NCBI RefSeq assembly: GCF_031583065.1
Contig: NZ_CP134053.1
Span: forward strand, 5,373,001-5,437,000
DNA from: Streptomyces sp. CGMCC 4.7035
GTDB taxonomy: Bacteria > Actinomycetota > Actinomycetes > Streptomycetales > Streptomycetaceae
Direction: 5' to 3'
DNA length: 64,000 bases
Part shown: piece by piece, positions 41,301-49,717 of the stretch
Numbering within the stretch: the first letter of the stretch is position 1
How the letters are laid out: each line of letters begins with the position of its first letter
The notes under the pieces: model-generated
The model's database searches: none
What the model was told of the DNA's origin: nothing
Seen by the model: the letters and a program-made list of their open reading frames with translations, nothing else
Translations under genes and position numbers: made by a program

Positions 41301-41853
41301 CGAGCCGGGCTCCCCGTGGCTTCTCCGCTTCTTCGACCGCATCAAGTGGTACCCGGTCACCGCGGACGAACTGCTGGACTTGCGCGCGGACATCACCTCG
41401 GGCCGCTTCGTGCCGCGCATCGAGGAAGGCATGTTCTCCCTGGCGGAGTACGAGGCGTTCCTGACCGAGAACGCCGACTCGATCGCCGCGTTCAGGTCCC
41501 GCCAGGGGGCCGCCTTCGCGGCGGAACGCGACGCGTGGGAGGCGGCGGGCGAGTTCGCCCGGGCGTCCGCGGCGACTCCACCGGCACCCCCGGCGGCCGA
41601 GGTGACGGTCCCGGAGGGCGGCCGTCTGGTGGAGGCCGAGTTCGCGGCGTCGGTGTGGCAGCTGAACGTACGCCCCGGGGACGAGGTGGCGGCCGGACAA
41701 CCGCTGGTGGCCCTGGAGGCGATGAAGATGGAGTCGAGAGTGCACGCTCCGATGGCCGGGGTGGTGACGGAGGTCCTGACCAAGCCGGGCGCCCAGGTGG
41801 AGGCGGGCACAGCACTTCTGGTCCTCGCTCCGCCGCGGCCCACGGCACGTTGA
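38329..41853 (+). CDS. Biotin-dependent guanidine/urea carboxylase
   Basis: 1174 residues from ATG 38329 ([18 protein letters not shown]), overlapping the previous gene. Domains in order: biotin carboxylase (1-445; ATP-grasp [60 protein letters not shown]), then carboxyltransferase made of a KipA/AHS2-like part (about 450-755, [23 protein letters not shown]) and a KipI/AHS1-like part (from about 760, [14 protein letters not shown]). A C-terminal biotinyl domain has the biotin lysine 1133 in EAMKMES. Enzymes of this layout carboxylate urea or, when accompanied by two DUF1989 proteins, guanidine. Context favours guanidine; the active-site substrate residue was not identified here. Confidence 0.9.
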   Translation: [1174 protein letters not shown]

Positions 41854-41918
41854 CAGCCATGCCGCGGTCTGTGCCACCGGCGGACAGCCGACGAACCCAC
41901 CTCAGCCCAGGAGCACCG

Positions 41919-43631
41919 ATGTCCACTGTGACCCAAGTCCGCCAGGCGTACGCCCGCATCGAAGCAGTCGACCGCCCCGAAATCTGGATCGGCCTGCGCC
42001 CCCAGAAAGAGGTGGAGGCCGAAGCCCAGGCAATCGACACCCGAGTGGCCGCAGGCGAGCACCTGCCCCTCGCCGGCAGGCTCTTCGCCGCGAAGGGCAA
42101 CATCGACGTCCACGGCCTGCCCACCACCGCAGGCTGCCCCGCCTACGCCTACGAGCCGGAGGCCGACGCCCCTGTCGTGGCCCGCCTTCGCGCAGCCGGC
42201 GCGGTAGTGCTCGGTACGACGAACCTCGACCAGTTCGCCACGGGCCTGGTCGGCACCCGCTCCCCCTACGGCGCCGTGCGCAACGCCATCGACCCGTCGA
42301 GAATCAGCGGCGGCTCCAGCTCCGGCTCGGCCGTAGCGGTGGCACTCGGCATCGTCGACTTCGCCCTCGGTACGGACACCGCCGGCTCCGGCCGCGTCCC
42401 GGCCGCCTTCAACGGCATCGTCGGCCTGAAGCCCACCCGTGGTCTCGTCCCCACCACCGGTGTCGTTCCCGCCTGCGCCTCGATCGACTGCGTCACGGTG
42501 TTCGCCCGTACGCTCCCGGAGGCCGAGCAGGCGCTGGCGCACATGGCGTCCCCGCCCGGCCGAGCCCTTCCGCCGCTCCCCGAGCGCGCCCCCGGCCCGT
42601 GGCGCATCGCCGTGCCGCCGCTCGATCGGCTCGGCGAGCTCGACGAGGGCTGGGCCGAGGCGTACGAGGCGGCGGTCGCCCGGCTGGCCGCAGCGGGCGC
42701 CTCCCTACGCACCATCGACCTCACCCCGTTCACCGAGGCCGCCGCGATGTTGTACGGGGGCGCGTTCGTCGCCGAGCGCTACACGGCGGTCGGCGGCTTT
42801 GTCGACAAGTTGGTCTCCGAGGGCGGGGCAGGCCTCGATCCGACTGTCGCCGGCATCATCACCCGTGCCCGCCACATCCCGGCCCACCAACTCTTCGCCG
42901 ACCAGGACCGGCTGTCCGCCCTGCGCGGCCGCGCTCTTGCCGAACTGGACGACGCGGACGCGCTGTTGCTGCCCACCGCCCCGGGCCACCCCACCCTCGC
43001 CGAGGTGGCGGCCGATCCGCTGGCCGCCAACGCCCGCCTGGGCCGCTTCACCAACTCCACGAACCTCTTCGACCTGGCCGCGGTCGCCGTCCCGGCGGGC
43101 GAGGTGGGCGGACTGCCCTTCGGTGTGATGCTGATCGGCCCGGCGTTCACGGACGAACGGCTGGCCCGGATCGCGCGCGCTCTGGAACCGGAGACGTATG
43201 TCGCTGTGGTGGGCGCACACCTGTCGGGCCAGCCGCTGAACCCCCAACTGCTGGCACTGGCCGCCCGCTTGGACCGTACGACCACCACGGCTCCCGTCTA
43301 CCGCCTGCACGCCCTGCCGACGACCCCGCCGAAGCCCGGCCTGGTGCACGTCGATGAGGGGGGCGCGGCCATCGAGACGGAGGTCTGGCGCCTTCCGGCA
43401 GAGGGCCTGGGCCGCCTCCTCAGCACGCTCCCCCGCCCGATGACACTGGGGAGCGTGGAGCTGGCGGACGGAAGCCGGGTCCCGGGCTTCCTCTGCGAGC
43501 CCGGCGTCCTGGGGGACGCCGAGGACATCACGAGGTACGGAAGCTGGCGGGCATATGTGAACCGGGGGCAGGCGCGGGCAACCACAGGTGACCCGCACCC
43601 GCCCGACAGGCCTCACCCCACGGACGAGTAG
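41919..43631 (+). CDS. atzF: Allophanate hydrolase
   Basis: 570 residues from ATG 41919, with AGGAG five bases upstream. The N-terminal amidase-signature domain (1-440) shows the Ser-Ser-Lys triad: Lys in LFAAKGNIDVHGLPTTAGCPAY and the serines in SRISGGSSSGSAVAVALG, plus GTDTAGSGRVPAAFNGIVGLKPTRG. The C-terminal domain (about 455-570) is the AtzF-type accessory domain (VYRLHALPTTPPKPGLVHVDEGG), which decarboxylates the intermediate. Together it converts allophanate to ammonia and CO2, the last step of both urea and guanidine routes. The 3' end overlaps the convergent helY by 19 bases. Confidence 0.92.
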   Translation: MSTVTQVRQAYARIEAVDRPEIWIGLRPQKEVEAEAQAIDTRVAAGEHLPLAGRLFAAKGNIDVHGLPTTAGCPAYAYEPEADAPVVARLRAAGAVVLGTTNLDQFATGLVGTRSPYGAVRNAIDPSRISGGSSSGSAVAVALGIVDFALGTDTAGSGRVPAAFNGIVGLKPTRGLVPTTGVVPACASIDCVTVFARTLPEAEQALAHMASPPGRALPPLPERAPGPWRIAVPPLDRLGELDEGWAEAYEAAVARLAAAGASLRTIDLTPFTEAAAMLYGGAFVAERYTAVGGFVDKLVSEGGAGLDPTVAGIITRARHIPAHQLFADQDRLSALRGRALAELDDADALLLPTAPGHPTLAEVAADPLAANARLGRFTNSTNLFDLAAVAVPAGEVGGLPFGVMLIGPAFTDERLARIARALEPETYVAVVGAHLSGQPLNPQLLALAARLDRTTTTAPVYRLHALPTTPPKPGLVHVDEGGAAIETEVWRLPAEGLGRLLSTLPRPMTLGSVELADGSRVPGFLCEPGVLGDAEDITRYGSWRAYVNRGQARATTGDPHPPDRPHPTDE

Positions 43632-46420
43632 GCCACAACACCCCGCAGCAGCTGATCGACCGCCTTACGCGCGTTCTTGGCCACGGTAGAGCCCTCCGCG
43701 GGAGAAGCGGCCCCGATCTGGCCGAGGACGTCGATGACCTGCTTGCACCAGCGGACGAAGTCGCCGGCCGGCATCTCGGCCTCGCGCAGGACCTCGTCGA
43801 GGCCCTTGCCGCTCGCCCACATGTACGCGGCCCATGCGAAGCCCAGGTCCGGCTCGCGCTGGCCGACGCCTTCGGTCTGGGTGATCCGGAACTCCTCCTC
43901 CAGGGCATCGAGCCGGCCCCAGATGCGCACCATCTCACCGAGCGCGGCCTTGGCCTTGCCCGACGGCAGCTTCGGTGCCATCGCGTCGTCGCCGACCCGG
44001 GCCTCGTACACCAGCGCCGAGACGCACGCGGCCAGTTCGGCCGGGTCGAGCCCCTCCCAGACGCGCTCGCGCAGGCATTCGCTGGCCAGCAGGTCCAGTT
44101 CGCCGTACAGCCGCGCCAGGCGCTTGCCGTGTTCCGTCACCTCGTCGGCGCGCAGATAGTCCAGCTCCGTCAGGAGCGCGACGATGCGGTCGAAGGTGCG
44201 GGCGATGGTGTTCGTGCGGCCCTCGATGCGGCGCTCCAGCTGCGAGGTGTCGCGCAGCAGCCGGTGGTAGCGCTCGGCCCAACGGGCGTGGTCCTCACGG
44301 TCGTTGCACCCGTGGCAGGGGTGGGCGCGCAGGGTCGTGCGCAGCCGGGCGATCTCGCGGTCGTCGGCGGCCTGGGACCGCTTCTTGCGGTGCCGCTCCG
44401 GCGGGATGTGCCCGGCCTTGGTGCGCAGCGCGGAGGCGAGGTCGCGACGGGACTGCGGTGAGCGCGGGTTGAAGGACTTCGGGATGCGCATCCGCTCCAG
44501 TGCCTCGACGGGCACCGGGAAGTCTATGGACGCCAGCCGCTTGACCTGCCGCTCGGCGGTGAGGACCAGCGGGCGCGGGCCGTCGTGCTGCTCGAAGCCG
44601 CGGTGGCCGTTGGAGCGGCCGGCCGGCAGACCGGGGTCGAGGACCAGGGCCAGGCCCGCGTACTTGCCGGTCGGGACATGGATGACGTCGCCGGGCTTGA
44701 GCCTCTCCAGGGCGACGGCGGCCTCGGCGCGGCGCTGCGCCGCGCCCTGCCGGGCGAGCTCCGTCTCGCGGTCCTTCAGTTCGCGGCGCAGCCGTGCGTA
44801 CTCCTCGAAGTCGCCGAGGTGGCAGGTCATGGCCTCCTTGTAGCCCGTGAGGCCCTCTTCGTTGCGCTGCACCTGCCGGGAGATCCCGACGACCGACTTG
44901 TCGGCCTGGAACTGCGCGAACGACGTCTCGAGCAGTTCGCGCGAGCGGTGCCGGCCGAACTGCTCGACCAGGTTGACGGCCATGTTGTACGACGGCTTGA
45001 AGCTGGAGCGCAGCGGATAGGTGCGCGTGCCCGCGAGGCCCGCGAGGTGATCGGGGCTCATGCCGCGCTGCCACAGCACCACCGCGTGACCCTCGACGTC
45101 GATGCCGCGGCGGCCGGCGCGGCCGGTGAGCTGGGTGTACTCGCCGGGGGTGATGTCGGCGTGCTGTTCGCCGTTCCACTTGACGAGCTTCTCCAGCACC
45201 ACCGAGCGCGCGGGCATGTTGATGCCGAGCGCGAGGGTCTCGGTGGCGAACACGGCCTTGACCAGGCCGCGGACGAACAGCTCCTCGACGACCTCCTTGA
45301 ACGTCGGCAGCATGCCCGCGTGGTGGGCGGCGATGCCGCGTTCCAGGCCCTCCAGCCACTCGTAGTAGCCCAGGACGTGCAGGTCCTCGGTGGGGATGGA
45401 CGCGGTGCGCTCCTCGACGAGGGCGCGCACCTTGTCCCGCGCCTCCTCGTCGTTCAGCCGCAGGCCCGCGTACAGGCACTGCTGGACGGCGGCCTCGCAG
45501 GCGGCGCGGCTGAAGATGAACGTGATCGCGGGCAGCAGGCCCTCGGCGTCGAGCCGCTCGATGACCTCGGGCCTGCCGGGCGTCCACACCCGGGAGCGCT
45601 GTCGGCGCTCCCGCTCGCGGTCGGCCTCGCGCATGGTGCGGCCGCGCCTGCGGTCCTGGTACGACGGCCGGCTCGCCTCCATGCGGGCCATGCGCGTCAG
45701 ATCGGGGTTGACGGCCTTCTTGTGGCCCTCGCCCTCCTCGAACAGGTCGTACATCCGGCGCCCCGCGAGCACGTGCTGGAACAGCGGCACGGGCCGGTGC
45801 TCGGAGACGATCACCTCGGTGTCGCCGCGGACGGTGTCGAGCCAGTCACCGAACTCCTCCGCGTTCGACACGGTCGCCGACAGCGACACCAGCGTCACCG
45901 ACTCGGGCAGGTGGATGATCACTTCCTCCCAGACCGCGCCGCGGAAGCGGTCGGAGAGGTAGTGCACCTCGTCCATGACCACATAGCCGAGGCCGAGGAG
46001 GGTCTGGGAGCCCGCGTACAGCATGTTCCGCAGGACCTCGGTGGTCATCACGACGATCGGGGCGTCGGAGTTGACGCTGTTGTCGCCGGTGAGGAGACCG
46101 ACCTTCGCCGTGCCGTAGCGGCGGCACAGGTCGGAGTACTTCTGGTTCGACAGCGCCTTGATGGGTGTTGTGTAGAAGCACTTCTTGCCCTGTTGGAGGG
46201 CGAGGTGGACGGCGAACTCGCCGACGATCGTCTTGCCCGATCCGGTGGGCGCGGCCACCAGCACGCCCTTCCCCGCTTCGAGCGCCTGGCAGGCCTCGAT
46301 CTGGAAGGGGTCGAGGCCGAAGTCGTACATCTCGCGGAAGGAGGCGAGCGCGGTGGCCTGCTCGGCAGCGCGCTTACGGGCTGCCGCGTACCGCTCGGCC
46401 GGTGAGAGGTCCTCTGTCAT
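43613..46420 (-). CDS. helY: Ski2-like DEAD/DEAH-box RNA helicase
   Basis: 935 residues from ATG 46420 (MTEDLSPAERYAAARKRAAEQ). Superfamily 2 helicase: Q/motif I region FQIEACQALEAGKGVLVAAPTGSGKTIVGEFAV, motif II VVMDEVHYLSDRFRG, motif III VSLSATVSN, and motifs V-VI VFATETLALGINMPARSVV and YTQLTGRAGRRGIDVEG. The C-terminal half contains the rRNA-processing arch-like and DSHCT domains. It belongs to the Ski2/Mtr4/Dob10 group, likely in RNA turnover. In Mycobacterium the equivalent helY also adjoins tatC and tatA. It overlaps the allophanate hydrolase 3' end, which suggests that the upstream operon was placed against it. Confidence 0.92.
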   Translation of the reverse strand: MTEDLSPAERYAAARKRAAEQATALASFREMYDFGLDPFQIEACQALEAGKGVLVAAPTGSGKTIVGEFAVHLALQQGKKCFYTTPIKALSNQKYSDLCRRYGTAKVGLLTGDNSVNSDAPIVVMTTEVLRNMLYAGSQTLLGLGYVVMDEVHYLSDRFRGAVWEEVIIHLPESVTLVSLSATVSNAEEFGDWLDTVRGDTEVIVSEHRPVPLFQHVLAGRRMYDLFEEGEGHKKAVNPDLTRMARMEASRPSYQDRRRGRTMREADRERERRQRSRVWTPGRPEVIERLDAEGLLPAITFIFSRAACEAAVQQCLYAGLRLNDEEARDKVRALVEERTASIPTEDLHVLGYYEWLEGLERGIAAHHAGMLPTFKEVVEELFVRGLVKAVFATETLALGINMPARSVVLEKLVKWNGEQHADITPGEYTQLTGRAGRRGIDVEGHAVVLWQRGMSPDHLAGLAGTRTYPLRSSFKPSYNMAVNLVEQFGRHRSRELLETSFAQFQADKSVVGISRQVQRNEEGLTGYKEAMTCHLGDFEEYARLRRELKDRETELARQGAAQRRAEAAVALERLKPGDVIHVPTGKYAGLALVLDPGLPAGRSNGHRGFEQHDGPRPLVLTAERQVKRLASIDFPVPVEALERMRIPKSFNPRSPQSRRDLASALRTKAGHIPPERHRKKRSQAADDREIARLRTTLRAHPCHGCNDREDHARWAERYHRLLRDTSQLERRIEGRTNTIARTFDRIVALLTELDYLRADEVTEHGKRLARLYGELDLLASECLRERVWEGLDPAELAACVSALVYEARVGDDAMAPKLPSGKAKAALGEMVRIWGRLDALEEEFRITQTEGVGQREPDLGFAWAAYMWASGKGLDEVLREAEMPAGDFVRWCKQVIDVLGQIGAASPAEGSTVAKNARKAVDQLLRGVVAYSSVG

Positions 46421-46501
46421 CGTGCTTTCGAGCGTACCGGGCCCCACTGACAACAGGACGATCATTATCCGGATCGGGGCGCGGGCCGGGCGTGAACGGC
46501 G

Positions 46502-46534
46502 GCGGGCCCCACCGGCTCATCCGGTGGGGCCCGC
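46502..46534 (-). terminator. Terminator between tatC and helY
   Basis: Perfect 14-bp stem GCGGGCCCCACCGG / CCGGTGGGGCCCGC with a five-base loop, 37 bases after the tatC stop and 82 before the helY start. Confidence 0.85.
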
Positions 46535-46571
46535 GGGCGTCGTCGTCACGGCAGGTGCCGTGTCCGTCCGG

Positions 46572-47522
46572 TCATGTGACGTCGTCGTAGCCGTTGACCC
46601 GGTCCGTGCCCGACTGCTCGGGCAGGGCGCGGCCGGCCGAGACCGCCTCGACCTCGCCGATGTCCTCGGGGGTGAGGTCCAGGTCCGAGGCCTCGTCGTC
46701 GTCGGGACCCTCGGCCTCGCGGCGGCGCTTGCGCCGGTCGTTGAGCAGGGAGAAGGCGACGGCGCCGAAGTACAGCACCCAGATCGGCCCGGCCAGCGCC
46801 AGCATGGAGATGGGGTCGGTGCTGGGGGTGGCGACGGCCGCGAAGACCGTGATGCCCATGATCATGCCGCGCCACCAGCCGAGCATGCGCTTGCCGCTGA
46901 TCACGCCGGTGAGATTCAGCATCACCAGCAACAGGGGCAGCTCGAAGGAGAGGCCGAAAACGACCACCATGCGCGTGACGAGCTGGAGCAGGTCGTCGAG
47001 CGGCAGCAGGTTGTCGACGCCGTTCGGCGTGAAGTCGATGAGCACCTTGGCGGTCGTGGGCAGCACCCGGTAGGCGAAGTAGCCGCCTCCGAGGAAGAGC
47101 GGGACGCCGGTGCCGACAAATCCGTAGGCGTACTTCCTCTCGTGCCGGTGCAGACCCGGCGCGACGAACGCCCACAGCTGGTAGAGCCAGACCGGCGAGG
47201 CGAACACGACACCGGCCATCAGCGAGACCTGCAGGGCCAGGGTGAAGGGCGCGAGCAGACCGTTGATCGTGATCCGCGCACACTGCTGGCTGTCGCCGGA
47301 CGACTTCGCCAGTTCCTCGAAGGTCTTCCCACAGCCGACCGAGTCGAGGATCGGCTTGGTGAGGAAGTTGATGATGTCGTTGTAGAAGAAGGCGGCGACG
47401 ACCGTGATGACCACGATGGCGAGCATCGCCTTCGCGAGCCGGTTGCGCAGCTCCCGGAGGTGCTCCGCGAGGGGCATCCGCCCCTCGGGATCCTTCTCCT
47501 GTTTGCGGGCAGACTTGGGCAA
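46572..47522 (-). CDS. tatC: Twin-arginine translocase subunit TatC
   Basis: 316 residues from TTG 47522. Six membrane helices, with the conserved cytoplasmic N-terminus MPLAEHLRELRNRL and the loop ASPVWLYQLWAFVAPGLHRHERKYA, which contains the signal-peptide-binding glutamate of the family. The C-terminal ~60 residues are acidic and cytosolic. TatC recognises twin-arginine signal peptides and, with TatA, exports folded proteins. A loop with two cysteines (VGCGKTF, SQQCAR) after helix 1 is typical for actinobacteria. It follows tatA after 46 bases and is one operon with it. Confidence 0.95.
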   Translation of the reverse strand: MPKSARKQEKDPEGRMPLAEHLRELRNRLAKAMLAIVVITVVAAFFYNDIINFLTKPILDSVGCGKTFEELAKSSGDSQQCARITINGLLAPFTLALQVSLMAGVVFASPVWLYQLWAFVAPGLHRHERKYAYGFVGTGVPLFLGGGYFAYRVLPTTAKVLIDFTPNGVDNLLPLDDLLQLVTRMVVVFGLSFELPLLLVMLNLTGVISGKRMLGWWRGMIMGITVFAAVATPSTDPISMLALAGPIWVLYFGAVAFSLLNDRRKRRREAEGPDDDEASDLDLTPEDIGEVEAVSAGRALPEQSGTDRVNGYDDVT

Positions 47523-47568
47523 CCCACATCCTCATCTCGTACGGCGGGCCGGGGCATCCGGCCCTGCG

Positions 47569-47850
47569 TCAGCGCTGGGTCGTGTCCGTCGGCTCGTTGA
47601 CCGGGCGGGAGCTGGCCACATCGCCGGGCGCGGACTGGATCGTGCGCTGCGCCGGGGGCTGTTCGTTGTTCGGCGGGCCGGCGGGCGCGGACGGCTGGCC
47701 GTCCTCCTTCATCGCCTTGGCCTCGCTCTTCAGGATGCGCGCGGACTTACCGAGGGACCGCGCCATGTCCGGAAGCTTCTTCGCGCCGAACAGCAGGATG
47801 ATGACGACGAGGATGAGAATGATCTCGGGAGCGCCGAGCCTTCCGAACAT
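47569..47850 (-). CDS. tatA: Twin-arginine translocase subunit TatA
   Basis: 93 residues. One N-terminal membrane helix ([40 protein letters not shown]) followed by the amphipathic helix, with the FGAKKLPD hinge diagnostic of TatA. The acidic/Pro-rich tail ends TDTTQR. It forms the oligomeric pore of the Tat translocase. First gene of tatA-tatC. A perfect 10-bp-arm palindrome lies 51 bases upstream of the start. Confidence 0.95.
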   Translation of the reverse strand: MFGRLGAPEIILILVVIILLFGAKKLPDMARSLGKSARILKSEAKAMKEDGQPSAPAGPPNNEQPPAQRTIQSAPGDVASSRPVNEPTDTTQR

Positions 47851-47900
47851 AAGTCTTTACCTTCTCACCGAGGCGGCTTTGAGTGGGGGTGCTGTCCGAT

Positions 47901-47922
47901 CGGTCGGACATCTGTCCGACCG
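47901..47922. promoter_or_regulatory. Perfect palindrome upstream of tatA
   Basis: Arms CGGTCGGACA / TGTCCGACCG around TC, 51 bases before the tatA start. It is of operator size; it could also be the terminator of the upstream pafC-side operon. No T-run follows. Confidence 0.5.
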
Positions 47923-48130
47923 CCGTGCAGCGATCGTAACGCTCAGGGGTAAACGGGGGGCAATCCCTGTGCGTACTCCCGGTCTGCGGACCGCGCCTCG
48001 TTCTTCGGGCCGCGATCAGAGCGTACCTGTCCCCCGCAGGAAGTAGACAGGCCGAAGTGACTCATTGCGCATCCATGGTGCGACTCATATCCGCTCCACA
48101 TACCGCCCACAGTGCGCCCGGGAGAACGGC

Positions 48131-48325
48131 TCATATCCGCTCGGCGGCACGCGCGGTGCCCACGGCCGCCCGCTCCAGGTCCTCCGCGGCACGGTTGATC
48201 CGGCGCGCGGAGTCCGAAACCTGCCGCCCGAGGCGCTGCGCCTCGACGAAGACGCGGACGGCGAGCACACCCAGAACGGTGAGCCCCAGGAAACCGAGGG
48301 CGATCGCGAGCATCGGCCAGAACAT
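48131..48325 (-). CDS. Small membrane protein of unknown function
   Basis: 64 residues. One N-terminal membrane helix (MFWPMLAIALGFLGLTVLGVLAVRVFV) followed by a charged amphipathic helix rich in Arg, Ala and Glu (QRLGRQVSDSARRINRAAEDLERAA), likely coiled-coil on the cytoplasmic face. It is ten bases downstream of the zinc-ribbon-like gene and in the same direction as pafB-pafC and the tat genes, so probably in one transcript. No known domain. Confidence 0.7.
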   Translation of the reverse strand: MFWPMLAIALGFLGLTVLGVLAVRVFVEAQRLGRQVSDSARRINRAAEDLERAAVGTARAAERI

Positions 48326-48334
48326 GGGCCGAGC

Positions 48335-48676
48335 CTAGAGGGTCGAGTGCAGCCGCAGGGTCCGCACCCCGCCCCCGGTGAGGAGTTCGACGATGCGCTC
48401 CCCCGCCGGCTTGCGGACGGAGGCACCGCACTCGGGGCAGACGAAGGAGTAGAAGGTGGTCTTGCTGGTGGCGCCGATGGCCAGCCGCAGGGCGCCGGCG
48501 CCCAGCTCGAAACGGGCCCGGCAGTCCGGGCAGCCGGCCCTGAACACCACCTCGGCCACCCGCCGCATACCGGCGAACGCCGTCCGCACCGACATCTCCG
48601 CAGCCCCGGTCGCCTGCGGCGCACCAGCCGGCGCATCCGACCGCTCCGACGTACCAGACGTCGCCGACGTGCTCAC
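48335..48676 (-). CDS. Small zinc-ribbon-like protein of unknown function
   Basis: 113 residues. After a 25-residue Ser/Ala leader, the core contains GCPDCRARFELGAGALRLAIG and FVCPECGASVRKPAGERIVELL. The two CPxC pairs make a probable zinc ribbon. No function can be named. The start overlaps the pafC stop by four bases, so translation is coupled; conservation next to pafBC would hint at a shared role, but that is not shown here. Confidence 0.72.
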   Translation of the reverse strand: MSTSATSGTSERSDAPAGAPQATGAAEMSVRTAFAGMRRVAEVVFRAGCPDCRARFELGAGALRLAIGATSKTTFYSFVCPECGASVRKPAGERIVELLTGGGVRTLRLHSTL

Positions 48677-49701
48677 AGCCCCTGCTCCCGCCTGTCGTAC
48701 AGCCCGTCCTGAACCGGATCCGGCACGTCGTACGCCATGAGCGCCTCGCGGGCCGCCCGGCGGGCGCTGTCCGCGAGGTCCTGCGGCGACACGATCCGGC
48801 CGTCACGCCCGAGCCGCAGCGCCAGCCGCCGCAGCGACGCCGGGTCCGGGGTCCGCAAGGTGATACGCAGCCCGCCGTCCGGCAGCTCATCCGCGCTGTC
48901 GTGCGGGTAGTACTCGGCGACCCAGCGTCCGGCGGGTCCGACCTCGACGACCACCTCGGGGTCCTCGGCGGCGGGCTGGACGAGCCCCTCGGACAGGTCA
49001 CGCAGCTCTATCTCCGGCGGCGCCGACGGCTCGTCCAGGATCTTGATCTCGGCGACCCGGTCGAGCCGGAAGGTGCGGCGCGCCTCGGAACGCCGGCACC
49101 ACGCCTCCACATAGGTGTGGCCGACGCTGACCAGACGGATCGGGTCGATCTCCCGCTCGGTGACCTCGTCACGGGCCGGCGAGTAGTAGCGGATCCACAG
49201 GCGGCGACGCTCGGAGATGGCCCGGTCTACGTCCGCGAAGACACCGCCCTCCGACTCGAAGGTCACCGACAGCCGCGAGCTGGCACCCGCGGCCTCACCG
49301 GCCGCCGTCTCCACCTTCGCGGTGGCGCGCAGCAGCGCCTGCCGGTCACTCTCGCGCAGACCCGGCAGGGTGGCGACGGCCCGCGCGGCCACCAGCAGCG
49401 CCGTGGCCTCGTCGGCCGCCAGACGCAGCGGCTCGGCCGCGTCCGCCCCGAGAGCAGCCGGGTTGTACCACCAGATGCGCTCGCCGTCGGTGTCGATGTC
49501 GAGCAGATCCCCGCCGCGGAAGCTGGTGCCGCACATGGGCAGCACATCGAGGTCCGAGACCAGCTCGTCCTCGGTGATCCCGAACGCCCGGGCGACATCC
49601 TCGATGCGCGCGCCGGGACGCTCCCGCAGATACGTCACCAAGGACAGCATCCGCCGGGTCTGGTCGATCGCGTTCGCGGGCCTGGCCGGTTTGCCTGCCA
49701 C
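48673..49701 (-). CDS. pafC: WYL-domain transcriptional regulator PafC
   Basis: 342 residues from GTG 49701, with GAGGGGGG upstream. The N-terminal helix-turn-helix (MLSLVTYLRERPGARIEDVARAFGITEDELVSDLDVLPM) is followed by a WYL domain (SERRRLWIRYYSPARDEVTEREIDPIRLVSVGHTYVEAWCRR) and the WCX extension near the C-terminus. Together with PafB it forms the activator of the RecA-independent DNA damage response known from mycobacteria; WYL domains of this pair are thought to bind single-stranded nucleic acid. It lies 16 bases after pafB. Confidence 0.93.
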   Translation of the reverse strand: MAGKPARPANAIDQTRRMLSLVTYLRERPGARIEDVARAFGITEDELVSDLDVLPMCGTSFRGGDLLDIDTDGERIWWYNPAALGADAAEPLRLAADEATALLVAARAVATLPGLRESDRQALLRATAKVETAAGEAAGASSRLSVTFESEGGVFADVDRAISERRRLWIRYYSPARDEVTEREIDPIRLVSVGHTYVEAWCRRSEARRTFRLDRVAEIKILDEPSAPPEIELRDLSEGLVQPAAEDPEVVVEVGPAGRWVAEYYPHDSADELPDGGLRITLRTPDPASLRRLALRLGRDGRIVSPQDLADSARRAAREALMAYDVPDPVQDGLYDRREQGL

Positions 49702-49717
49702 TGTTCTACGTCCCCCC

